Below are positions 45,903 to 53,761 of a DNA stretch of 64,000 nt, one piece after another (position 1 is the first letter of the stretch; each line of letters starts with the position of its first letter). The DNA lies in the NCBI GenBank assembly GCA_026702755.1, contig JAPPBX010000081.1, positions 1 through 64,000 on the forward strand, read 5' to 3'. The DNA is from Candidatus Poribacteria bacterium (GTDB taxonomy: Bacteria; Poribacteria; WGA-4E; WGA-3G). The notes below the pieces were generated by a model that did no database searches, was not told where the DNA came from, and worked only from the letters and a program-made list of their open reading frames with translations. The translations under genes were made by a program, and so were the position numbers.

Positions 45903-48122
45903 ATGAGCACACAAAACGAACCAAACCCACAGCAATCAGCACTCAGCGGCGCGTCAATTCTCGCGATCATCAGTGTTGGGCTCGCCGCGGGGTGGATAGC
46001 ATTCGCCTACTACAAAGGATCTTCCGCAGAGAGCAGCCGGATCCTGCTCTTACACCCGATAGTGCCGATACTGTTGATCGTATTGCTTATCCGTGTTTAC
46101 CGCTGGATCGACATCAGAAGCATCGTCATTCTGGAAATACTGATGATTGCTATGTGGATTTTTATACGTTTGTTAGGTGTGCTAACGCCTTTCATTTTAG
46201 GGTTCGGATTTGCTTATATCTTCAGGTTTCTCTGGAATTCTTTCCCCTTCAAAGCGCGCTATCAACGCGGAATCGCAACTGTACTGATTGTGATTGTCTG
46301 TGGCGGGCTGCTCTTCTACACTGGAAAACAGGTTAGCAAGCAAGCAAGCCAAATGGGGAGTGGATTGCTGAAGTTTTATTATGAAACTGCGCTGCCGCAT
46401 GCCATCGGTGAAACCTTTGAGGCAGTTGCTATCAGTACAGGGGAAATAACCTCGCCCCTACATGAGGACGAGATTACAGAAAGAAATGAACAAGCGACAG
46501 AAACGTTCTATCTGGGGACGAATCATGGGGTTTATGAAATTCAGCAGGACGTGGTAGACAAGCTTCCTCGTATCGGTATCACGAACGGTGCGCTCCTCGG
46601 TAAGTCAATTCAGACGCTTACGACAGGTGGAGATGTTATCTACGCCGGTACCCAAAGTGGGTTGTATAGGTATTATAAAGCACTTCCTGTTGCGGACAAT
46701 GAGACAATCAAGGGTGCCGCGAGCACTCAAGAGATCACACCGAAAATCTGGCACAAAGTAGAAGGCACCCCCTTTGATACTGTTTCTGTCCAAGCTACCA
46801 ACATTCCAATTTGGGATAACACCCAAATCTACATCGGAACCCAAAAAGGACTTTACAATAGTAAAGATTCAGGACAAACGTGGCGTGAAGTTGCCCCTGA
46901 AATTTATGCCGAAAGATCCATCGTCAGTATCATCTCTGTTGTGGATAGAAACGGTGATAGAATAACGTATGTCGCCAGTACGGATGGGGTTACCCCGCCC
47001 CTACAAAACGCAGAGCAAACGATTCCTCCACCTACAGTCACAGCAGTGCATTGGTATCTGGAAGACTCTGCTCTCGAATGGGAACCACTTCCCTCAATAA
47101 CAGAAGAAATTTATGCCCTTGCAGATGTAGATGGCACCTCACAGGTGTCCGATATTGAATTATACGCTGGTACCCCCAATGGCCTCTATGAATGGCATCG
47201 TCTCGGAAACGAATGGAGAAAGGCGGAAGGCGCAGAGGGGACGGCGACAATTTCGCTGTTAGCCTCGGCACCTTCCGGTGTATACGCCGGTAATGCGACT
47301 GTCGTCCGGCATCGCGCAACATCCACAGCCGGATGGAAACCCTTTGCGACATATAAAGAAGGCATCATCCACGCTTACGAGGACCAACCTATCGTTGAAC
47401 AGGTAAAATCATATTTGACGGAAAGAATACCAACAATTGCGCAAACTGGTAGCGAGGCTATCAGGGAAACGTTTCAATTCGCCGGTTCGGTCGCCTTTGG
47501 GTTCGGTGGATTTCTCGCCACAATGTTGTTCGCCTTCATCGTGTTTGTCTACGCGAGTCAGTCGTTTGATAACTATTTCCGCAGTTTCATCATGCTGGTG
47601 CCTGAACGCTATCGGGAAACTGTCAAGACCTATCTACGCGAAATTGATAAAAATCTTCAACAATTCTTAAAAGGGCAAGTCGCCGTGATTGCGATTGTGT
47701 CCGTGATTTCCTGCATCGCATACAGCATTATCGGGGTGCCGTTCGCTTTGGTTATCGGGTTGCTCGCGGGTATCTGTAATGCGATACCGACCTTTGGTCC
47801 CTTTATCGGTGGCGGTTTCGCCTTTATAGCGATGCTGATGGGACTCGCAGCTGGAGATTTCGGCTTAATTGACTTCCTTGTTCGTAGTGCTGTTGTGTTA
47901 GGTGCCATCCTCGGTATCCAGACGCTTGACAACTCGCTTATCTCTCCCAAAATCATGAGTTCTGCTGTTGATGTGGATCCATTACTGATTATGTTCGCCG
48001 TGATTGTCGGGGCAGCCGTACTCGGTTTTTGGGGGGTTTTGCTTGCAATTCCTATCATTGTTGTGATAAAATCGGTTATCGCTGTTTCCAACGACAGAGA
48101 GACAATTGGAAAACACCCGTAA
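45903..48122 (+). CDS. AI-2E/PerM-type permease with inserted beta-propeller
   Basis: A 739-residue membrane protein; typical AI-2E family members are about 350-400. N-terminal helices (residues about 19-140: LGVLTPFILGFGFAYIFRFLW) and C-terminal helices (about 525-730: FLKGQVAVIAIVSVISCIAYSIIGVPFALVIGLLAGICNAIPTFGPFIGG, LDNSLISPKIMSSAVDVDPLLIMFAVIVG) are standard. Between them, about 190-480 contains repeated blades (FYLGTNHGVYEI, IYAGTQSGLYRY, IYIGTQKGLYNSKDSGQTWREV, LYAGTPNGLYEW) of a sialidase-like propeller, probably outside the membrane. The first codons carry a heptad repeat fragment (NPQQSALSG). Transport substrate unknown. No clear ribosome binding site before ATG 45903. Confidence 0.87.
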   Translation: MSTQNEPNPQQSALSGASILAIISVGLAAGWIAFAYYKGSSAESSRILLLHPIVPILLIVLLIRVYRWIDIRSIVILEILMIAMWIFIRLLGVLTPFILGFGFAYIFRFLWNSFPFKARYQRGIATVLIVIVCGGLLFYTGKQVSKQASQMGSGLLKFYYETALPHAIGETFEAVAISTGEITSPLHEDEITERNEQATETFYLGTNHGVYEIQQDVVDKLPRIGITNGALLGKSIQTLTTGGDVIYAGTQSGLYRYYKALPVADNETIKGAASTQEITPKIWHKVEGTPFDTVSVQATNIPIWDNTQIYIGTQKGLYNSKDSGQTWREVAPEIYAERSIVSIISVVDRNGDRITYVASTDGVTPPLQNAEQTIPPPTVTAVHWYLEDSALEWEPLPSITEEIYALADVDGTSQVSDIELYAGTPNGLYEWHRLGNEWRKAEGAEGTATISLLASAPSGVYAGNATVVRHRATSTAGWKPFATYKEGIIHAYEDQPIVEQVKSYLTERIPTIAQTGSEAIRETFQFAGSVAFGFGGFLATMLFAFIVFVYASQSFDNYFRSFIMLVPERYRETVKTYLREIDKNLQQFLKGQVAVIAIVSVISCIAYSIIGVPFALVIGLLAGICNAIPTFGPFIGGGFAFIAMLMGLAAGDFGLIDFLVRSAVVLGAILGIQTLDNSLISPKIMSSAVDVDPLLIMFAVIVGAAVLGFWGVLLAIPIIVVIKSVIAVSNDRETIGKHP
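45933..45955. repeat. Heptad repeat fragment, copy 6, in coding sequence
   Basis: Two units (AATCAGC, ACTCAGC) near the start of the AI-2E gene, encoding QQSALS. Short, so less certain than the other copies. Confidence 0.5.
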
Positions 48123-48126
48123 GAGA

Positions 48127-48220
48127 AAAGGCAGTCGGCTGTCAGCAAAGAGGTTTCAAGAATAGCAGTCGGCACAGGCTGCAAAGCAACCCTTTCGGCA
48201 GTCAGGGCAGCAGAAAATCT
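48127..48220. repeat. Heptad repeat element, copy 7 (degenerate)
   Basis: CAGTCGGCTGTCAGCAAAGAGG, then further CAGTCGG and CGGCAGTCAGG units, in the gap before der. The rest of the gap to 48336 shows no gene; an AAGGAACATTAGAAAA leader precedes der. Confidence 0.65.
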
Positions 48221-48336
48221 GTAAACTGCTCTAAAGTGCCTAAAGTTGTTAAGAAACCCTCTTTCAACTTTACAGACTTCGCCACTTTCGTACACTTGCA
48301 AACTTTATTGCCTCTTCAAAAAGGAACATTAGAAAA

Positions 48337-49752
48337 ATGGAAACCGGACACCCCATTGTTGCGATTGTCGGCAGACCGAATGTCGGGAAATCATCGCTCT
48401 TCAATCGAATCGCTGGAAATAGCCAGCAGCCAGCAGCCGTCAGCGATCAACAAGAAAATCTCTTTGCTGAAAGCGGAAAACCGAAGGTTTCCAAAGGTTT
48501 CCGTTCCTCGCGTAGATTCGCCGTTGTCCATGATACTCCGGGCGTAACGCGCGATAGGAACTATGCAGATGTAGAATGGGCGGATCGTCCGTTTACTATT
48601 GTTGATACGGGTGGTTTGGACGTTGATCCGGATGATCGACTTATTGATAACGTTCAATTACAGGTAGATGCCGCTTTGACTGAAGCGAGCCTTGTGCTTT
48701 TCGTTGTTGACGCGCGAACCGGTATCATGCCACACGACCTAATCGTCGCTGACAAACTCAGAGCTGCTGACAAACCGATTTGTCTCGTCGTCAACAAAGT
48801 AGATAGCGAGCAATTTCGCAACGAAGCCGCCGAGTTTTATAGGCTTGGTCTGGAAGAACCGGTGTGGACCTCCTGTGTCCAAAACGATGGGATCCGAGAA
48901 CTGCTTGATTATATCGTGGAAACCCTACCAGAGACTGACGAAACAGTCCGCAACGCACCTGCAGCAATAAAAATTGCGATTGTCGGTAGACCGAATGTCG
49001 GAAAATCCTCCCTTATCAATAACCTCTTGGGTGAAGAACGGATGATTGTTGATGACCGACCCGGCACGACGCGTGATGCAGTGAATATACGCATCGTTCA
49101 CGATAACATCCCTTTTGAAGTTGTCGACACAGCAGGCATGCGACGTAAATCGGTTATCAACGATGAACTTGAATCTGTCACTGTGAAACGTGCAATCCAC
49201 AGTATTCGCCAAAGCGATGTCGCCGTACTCGTGCTGGATGTAACCCAAGATGTCGCACAGCAGGATAAGACGATCGCCAATTTCATTGAACGGCAGGGGA
49301 AAGCCTCGATTTTGGTCATGAATAAATGGGATCTCATCGTCGACAAGGATAACACGACACACCCAGAGTTTATGGATACAATAGATGCCCAACTCCCACG
49401 ACTCGGCTATGTCCCACGCGTTTTTGTTTCTGCGCTGACGGGGCAACGCGTTACCCAAATATTAGAAACTGCCCTTGAAGTTTACCGTGAGTATTGCACC
49501 CATATCCCGACACCAGCACTCAACGACCTGCTTCTGGAGTTACGGAACGCGCACCCGCCTCCGCGCGTTAAGGGAGCGCGACCCGCCCTCAAATACATCA
49601 CGCAAGTGGAGACAAAACCGCCGACTTTCCTAATCTTTGGACGAAACGTTCATCGCGTGCAGCAGCCGTATGAATCATATCTTATCAACAATATTCGGGA
49701 AGAATTTGGATTTCACGGCACACCGATACGGATCTTTTATCGTAGGTCATAA
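48337..49752 (+). CDS. der: Ribosome-associating GTPase Der (EngA) with inserted peptide
   Basis: A 471-residue double GTPase needed for 50S ribosome assembly. First G domain: GRPNVGKSS (12-20), DTPGVTRDRNY, VDTGGLD and NKVD. Second: VGRPNVGKSSLINNL, DRPGTTRDAVN, VDTAGMRRKS and NKWD. The KH-like C-terminal domain ends with HVHRVQQPYESYLINNIREEFGFHGTPI-type sequence. Between FNRIAGN and RFAVVHDTPGVTRD, where Der normally has about five residues, about 30 extra residues (28-58) are encoded by heptad repeat copy 8, next to switch I of GTPase 1. Degenerate shared leader motif lies upstream. Confidence 0.95.
   Translation: METGHPIVAIVGRPNVGKSSLFNRIAGNSQQPAAVSDQQENLFAESGKPKVSKGFRSSRRFAVVHDTPGVTRDRNYADVEWADRPFTIVDTGGLDVDPDDRLIDNVQLQVDAALTEASLVLFVVDARTGIMPHDLIVADKLRAADKPICLVVNKVDSEQFRNEAAEFYRLGLEEPVWTSCVQNDGIRELLDYIVETLPETDETVRNAPAAIKIAIVGRPNVGKSSLINNLLGEERMIVDDRPGTTRDAVNIRIVHDNIPFEVVDTAGMRRKSVINDELESVTVKRAIHSIRQSDVAVLVLDVTQDVAQQDKTIANFIERQGKASILVMNKWDLIVDKDNTTHPEFMDTIDAQLPRLGYVPRVFVSALTGQRVTQILETALEVYREYCTHIPTPALNDLLLELRNAHPPPRVKGARPALKYITQVETKPPTFLIFGRNVHRVQQPYESYLINNIREEFGFHGTPIRIFYRRS
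48418..48508. repeat. Heptad repeat element, copy 8, inside der
   Basis: AGCCAGC, AGCCAGC, CGTCAGC, GATCAAC units, then AAGAAAATCTC and an inverted GGTTTCC region. It is in frame and encodes AAVSDQQENLFA, close to the peptide from copy 4. Confidence 0.85.
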
Positions 49753-49771
49753 CCCCAAAAGGAGGAACGCT

Positions 49772-50749
49772 TTGTCACGATTTAAAGTTTTTATCACACG
49801 TCCTATCCCTGAAGAAATTCGTGCGAAGATTGAAGCGGAATGCGAAGTAGATATGTGGCATACGAGTGCTATTCTGCCACCTATTGCCGAAAGGATCCCC
49901 CCTCTTGATGGATTGCTAACTTATGGACATGAACTGGTCACTCCAGAAATGATCGCTACCGCACCCAATCTCAAAGCGATCTCTGTTATGGGAGTCGGTT
50001 ATGACCACGTCCACGTTGGAGCCTGTGAAGAACGGGGAATCGCGGTGGGACATACGCCCGGTGTCCTCAGTGATACCACCGCCGACATGACCATGGCACT
50101 CCTGCTCGCCGCTGCACGAAATATCGTTCCCGCCTACAACCATGTCCAAGTTTCTAAAGAGTGGAAGTACTACGACCCAAACATCCTATGGGGTACTGAT
50201 GTGCATCACGCGACATTGGGGATTGTCGGTATGGGACGAATTGGACATGCAGTTGCGAAACGCGCAAGAGCCTTTGATATGCGCGTCCTCTATTACAAAC
50301 GTGAACGTAGAGAGGACTGGGAACAGGAACTCGGTGTAGAGTATGTAACGCTTGAAAATCTTCTGGAAACCTCTGATTTTGTGACGCTCCACGTGCCGCT
50401 AACCGAGGAAACAACACACCTCATTGGCGAAGCGGAACTTGCTTTGATGAAAGAGACAGCCATCTTAGTCAACATCGCGAGAGGTCCCGTCGTTGACCAC
50501 TACGCTTTACACGATGCCCTCAAAGATGGACAAATTGCCGGTGCAGCTGTCGATGTAACCGAACCCGAACCTATTAATACCGACCACCCGCTCCTCGACT
50601 TAGACAATGTGATCATCGCACCACATCTCGGCAGTGCTACCGTTCAAACACGAATGAAAATGGCAACAATGGCGATGGAGAATTTGCTCGCTGGTTTGAA
50701 GGAAGAACAGTTACCTTATGCGGCCTTTCAGCCGAACCTTCCTCAGTAG
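49772..50749 (+). CDS. D-isomer specific 2-hydroxyacid dehydrogenase
   Basis: A 325-residue NAD(P)-dependent dehydrogenase similar to glyoxylate/hydroxypyruvate reductases. Rossmann motif LGIVGMGRIGHAVAKRARAF; catalytic R in VNIARGPVVD, E in AVDVTEPEPI and H in IIAPHLGSAT. Substrate-side motif AISVMGVGYDHV is present. The start is TTG 49772 because GGAGG lies 6 bases upstream and SRFKVFITRPIPEE matches the family N-terminus; upstream in-frame codons overlap der. It is 19 bases after der, so read-through is likely. Exact substrate not readable. Confidence 0.9.
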   Translation: MSRFKVFITRPIPEEIRAKIEAECEVDMWHTSAILPPIAERIPPLDGLLTYGHELVTPEMIATAPNLKAISVMGVGYDHVHVGACEERGIAVGHTPGVLSDTTADMTMALLLAAARNIVPAYNHVQVSKEWKYYDPNILWGTDVHHATLGIVGMGRIGHAVAKRARAFDMRVLYYKRERREDWEQELGVEYVTLENLLETSDFVTLHVPLTEETTHLIGEAELALMKETAILVNIARGPVVDHYALHDALKDGQIAGAAVDVTEPEPINTDHPLLDLDNVIIAPHLGSATVQTRMKMATMAMENLLAGLKEEQLPYAAFQPNLPQ

Positions 50750-50814
50750 GAGGGAACTCCGATTCCCGACGACATCACTTGCATATACTCAATTAACTGA
50801 TATAAGGAGGAAAA

Positions 50815-52140
50815 ATGCTAGAAAGATTATTCGGGTTAAAAGAAAACAACACTTCGCTGAGACGCGAACTGGTTGCGGGTTTCACGAATTTTATGACGAT
50901 TTCATACATAATCTTCGTGCAACCCTCCATGCTCTCACAAGCTGGAATGGATTACGGTGCCGTCATGGTCGCGACCTGTCTTTCCAGTGCACTCGCGACA
51001 TTCGGCATGGCATTTTTTACAAACTATCCTGTTGTATTGGCACCCGGTATGGGGCTTAACGCCTATTTAGTTTTTGACGTTTGCTTGGGTTCAGGCGTAC
51101 CGTGGCAGGAAGCATTGGGGATCGTTTTCATAGCAGGCTTGTTGTTCCTCATACTCTCATTTGTGGGAATCCGTGAAGCAATCATGAACGCCCTGCCATC
51201 ATCGCTCCAGAACGCAATTGCTATCGGAATCGGGCTGTTTATTGCCTTCATCGGACTACAAATGAGTGGGATCATTACGAGAGATCCCGCCACATTTATA
51301 ACCCGCGGTGATCTCGACTCCAGACCCGTACTCCTCTCACTCTTCGGTATTGCCGTAACATTGGGACTCATAGCACGCAGAGTGAAAGGCGCAATTCTGA
51401 TTGGTATTTTTGCTTCAGCGGTTGCGAACCTCATCTTCGGAATCGCATCGTTTGATGGGATTGCTGCGTCACCGCCATCTATCGCACCGACACTCTTTAA
51501 ACTAAAAATTCCCAACATTTTCGACAAGTTGGAATTAATTCCGGTCATCTTTGTGTTTTTTGCCATTGACATGTTCGATAGCATCGGCACGCTCACGGCT
51601 ATCGGTTATAGGGCGGAACTCCTTGAAGAGGGGAAACTCACGAAAGCCCGACCTGCACTTATAACGGATGCAGCAAGTACCGTCGGTGGTGCCTGTCTCG
51701 GCACTTCAACTGTGACATGCTACATCGAGAGCGCAACAGGTATCGCCGAAGGTGGACGTACCGGGCTCACCGCTGTCTTTACAGGGATTTGCATGTTGCT
51801 GTCCCTCTTTTTATATCCGCTCGTTAAGATTGTTGGCGGTGGATATGCAATCACTCAGACAGCCGTGCTTTATCCGATTATCGCTCCGGCACTCATCGTT
51901 GTCGGTGGGTTGATGCTCAGGAACGTCAGCCAGATTGATTGGGAGGACATCACAGAATCGATTCCCGCGTTCCTTACCATGTTGATGATGCCACTCTCCT
52001 TCAGCATTACAGACGGCATCGGCTTCGGATTGATTTCATTAGCGTTTCTGAAGTTAGTGACGGGTCGTAGAAAAGAAGTGCATCCTGTCATCTACTACTT
52101 CGCACTCTTCTTCATCGCCTGTTACATCGGTGATCTGTAA
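50815..52140 (+). CDS. NCS2-family purine permease (AzgA-like)
   Basis: A 441-residue inner membrane permease with about 12-14 helices. FGLKENNTSLRRELVAGFTNFMTISYIIFVQP opens the protein, LAPGMGLNAYLVF is the substrate-site motif, and FFAIDMFDSIGTLTAIGY and TVGGACLGTSTVTCYIESATGIAEGGRTGLT are family signatures of the guanine/hypoxanthine/adenine branch. A strong aaggaggaaaa site precedes ATG 50815. A probable terminator lies after the stop. Confidence 0.93.
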   Translation: MLERLFGLKENNTSLRRELVAGFTNFMTISYIIFVQPSMLSQAGMDYGAVMVATCLSSALATFGMAFFTNYPVVLAPGMGLNAYLVFDVCLGSGVPWQEALGIVFIAGLLFLILSFVGIREAIMNALPSSLQNAIAIGIGLFIAFIGLQMSGIITRDPATFITRGDLDSRPVLLSLFGIAVTLGLIARRVKGAILIGIFASAVANLIFGIASFDGIAASPPSIAPTLFKLKIPNIFDKLELIPVIFVFFAIDMFDSIGTLTAIGYRAELLEEGKLTKARPALITDAASTVGGACLGTSTVTCYIESATGIAEGGRTGLTAVFTGICMLLSLFLYPLVKIVGGGYAITQTAVLYPIIAPALIVVGGLMLRNVSQIDWEDITESIPAFLTMLMMPLSFSITDGIGFGLISLAFLKLVTGRRKEVHPVIYYFALFFIACYIGDL

Positions 52141-52155
52141 TCACCATCCTCCGCT

Positions 52156-52184
52156 GGCGGGGTGTTTCTTCTAACAACCCCGCC
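52156..52184 (+). terminator. Probable terminator after purine permease
   Basis: GGCGGGGT (52156-52163) pairs with ACCCCGCC (52177-52184), followed by TTAATT. A longer GGGTGTTTCTTC/GAAGAAACACCC pair (from 52161 and 52218) overlaps and could form an alternative structure. Confidence 0.6.
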
Positions 52185-52214
52185 TTAATTAGTAGGTGCG
52201 GTTTTGCGGCGTAC

Positions 52215-52240
52215 TTGAAGAAACACCCAAGCAAAAACCC
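52215..52240. repeat. 26-bp sequence, inverted copy of 35478-35503
   Basis: Exact reverse complement of the copy upstream of aspS, so both belong to one dispersed family. It also forms the distal arm of a local hairpin. Confidence 0.85.
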
Positions 52241-52390
52241 CAAATGCGACGTGCATTATTGCACCTTGCGTAAGCCCTATAATTTGTATAAACCTAATAC
52301 CATTTCTAACCGACTACTTTTCCATCAGCTTGTAGCATAAACTTCCAGTTTGTGCATAAGTCAGTAGCATAAACTTTACGGAGACTTCGG

Positions 52391-53146
52391 ATGAAAAAGC
52401 CTGAACTTGTCATTGGATACCTTATGAATGGCGGAGCCTTCATCCAATCTATTAAGGTTCCAACGTTACTGGATTGGATCAAACACTTAGAACCTGAGGA
52501 ACTTATTGCGTTTTTTCAGGATTTACTCGAATTGGTAATACAGATTCCGAGGGGGAAGGAAGATGTTGAGGCACTTGAGGAATTTCTCGCCTATTGGCGC
52601 GAGCTTGCATTAGAATCAGACAGTGCACTTGGCGAAACTCACACCGATCCGGAAGAAGCAGAAATCGCAGCGAAAGCCGCTGATATACTTTGGAAATCTC
52701 TCGCCGATTCCCTCAGCGCAGCCATGAGCACAGGCGAATTGGGAATCTTCAGAAATTATGATGATGAGGAACACGAATTGACATCACCGTGGATAGATAT
52801 TGTTGATGAGCAACCCGGACCGGCATTAACAACTCACGGCATTTACATGGACCCAGAGCCTGTTGATATAACAGAAGCACAACGGGATGCGTACTTAGCT
52901 CTATCTATTTTAGAAATCCCATTTTCTGTCCGAATCCACAACTGTCTCGAAAGCAGAAATATCAAAACCGTCCGTGATCTCGTAGGAAAAACGGAAAACG
53001 AGCTACTTCTGTACAAGGGTTTAGGACAAGGGTCAATGCGCGAAATTAAAGAAAAACTCGCTGTCAAGGGCCTTTGGCTGGAAATGGACCTGGATGACGA
53101 GGACTATGAAGAGGACGAGGACATCTACGAAGAAGATACGGAGTAA
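52391..53146 (+). CDS. Protein with C-terminal RNA polymerase alpha-CTD-like domain
   Basis: A 251-residue protein. Residues about 168-234 match the alpha subunit C-terminal domain: LSILEIPFSVRIHNCLESRNIKTVRDLVGKTENELLLYKGLGQGSMREIKEKL, including the helix-hairpin-helix DNA-binding pattern. The alpha N-terminal assembly domains are absent; instead a helical N-terminal region (LDWIKHLEPEELIAFFQDLLELV) of unknown function is present, and the tail is very acidic (DLDDEDYEEDEDIYEEDTE). It is not a normal rpoA. GGAG lies 7 bases before ATG 52391. Possible role: competing with or modulating polymerase contacts at promoters (inference). Confidence 0.82.
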   Translation: MKKPELVIGYLMNGGAFIQSIKVPTLLDWIKHLEPEELIAFFQDLLELVIQIPRGKEDVEALEEFLAYWRELALESDSALGETHTDPEEAEIAAKAADILWKSLADSLSAAMSTGELGIFRNYDDEEHELTSPWIDIVDEQPGPALTTHGIYMDPEPVDITEAQRDAYLALSILEIPFSVRIHNCLESRNIKTVRDLVGKTENELLLYKGLGQGSMREIKEKLAVKGLWLEMDLDDEDYEEDEDIYEEDTE

Positions 53147-53276
53147 GTCCTGTGAATATAACGAAAGGGTAAACGTGATAGCACCCATAAATCCGCGATA
53201 ATCCGCGACTCAGACGAGACACGCGCTAATACCAAGCCAATGGGTAGGGCACAATTGTCAATCATGAAAATCCTTT

Positions 53277-53301
53277 AATCCTGCAAATCCTGATTCAGAC
53301 A
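53277..53301. repeat. AATCCTG-type dispersed repeat, copy 1
   Basis: The 25 bases match 57141-57165 at 23 positions. Both copies lie between genes, at either side of the conflict-type gene cluster. Confidence 0.7.
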
Positions 53302-53492
53302 GTATAAACCTAACCCATCCTCCCGCCTATAAAATTTCAGAGTAAACTTCCGAGAAACCTTCTGCAAAAACCGCCTAAGTCCAGTCACAGTATGGGTTTA
53401 CAACCTTTTTTCTAAATCCATCACTTTTCAGACTTACTCTGAATACTCTGAAACGCGCGCCATTTCCTTTCCGAGATTTTTGTGTAATACGA

Positions 53493-53521
53493 TTGCACGC
53501 GTTCCCAACTTCTGTTAAAAT
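53493..53521 (+). promoter_or_regulatory. Promoter of the small-protein/AlbA_2 operon
   Basis: TTGCAC at 53493-53498, 17-base spacer, TAAAAT at 53516-53521; start near 53528. The layout is the same as the promoter at 58161-58189. Confidence 0.6.
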
Positions 53522-53539
53522 AATAGGTACACGAAAGGA

Positions 53540-53758
53540 GTGTCTAAACAGTCTATGAAAACCACACACTCAAAAAACACAACTACCAAAAAACAGAAGC
53601 AACGCCTCGCTTTTCCCGTCTATGATGAAGAGGACATCCTTAACTGGGATGCTGCCATCGTTACGCCACCACCGCGTCCATCCGGTACAATACGAGTTAG
53701 GTTAATATACAAAGGACGTAGTAAACCAATTCCCGTTGAAAATTTTTGGGAAGAGTAG
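53540..53758 (+). CDS. Small basic hypothetical protein
   Basis: A 72-residue protein from GTG 53540, or 67 residues from ATG 53555. GGAG lies right before the GTG and 14 bases before the ATG, so neither start is ideal. The N-terminus is Lys/Thr-rich and probably disordered; the C-terminus has VTPPPRPSGTIRVRLIYKGRSKPIPVENFWEE. It is not recognised. It shares a promoter and a 3-base gap with the AlbA_2 gene, suggesting a partner role, such as a small accessory or antitoxin-like component (inference). Confidence 0.6.
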   Translation: MSKQSMKTTHSKNTTTKKQKQRLAFPVYDEEDILNWDAAIVTPPPRPSGTIRVRLIYKGRSKPIPVENFWEE

Positions 53759-53761
53759 GCA

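Larger units (their letters stand above)
53147..53539. other. 393-base gap without a gene; repeat and promoter
   Basis: No coding sequence is convincing here. It holds a copy of an AATCCTG-type repeat (53277-53301) and, near its end, the promoter at 53493-53521 for the following operon. Confidence 0.6.
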
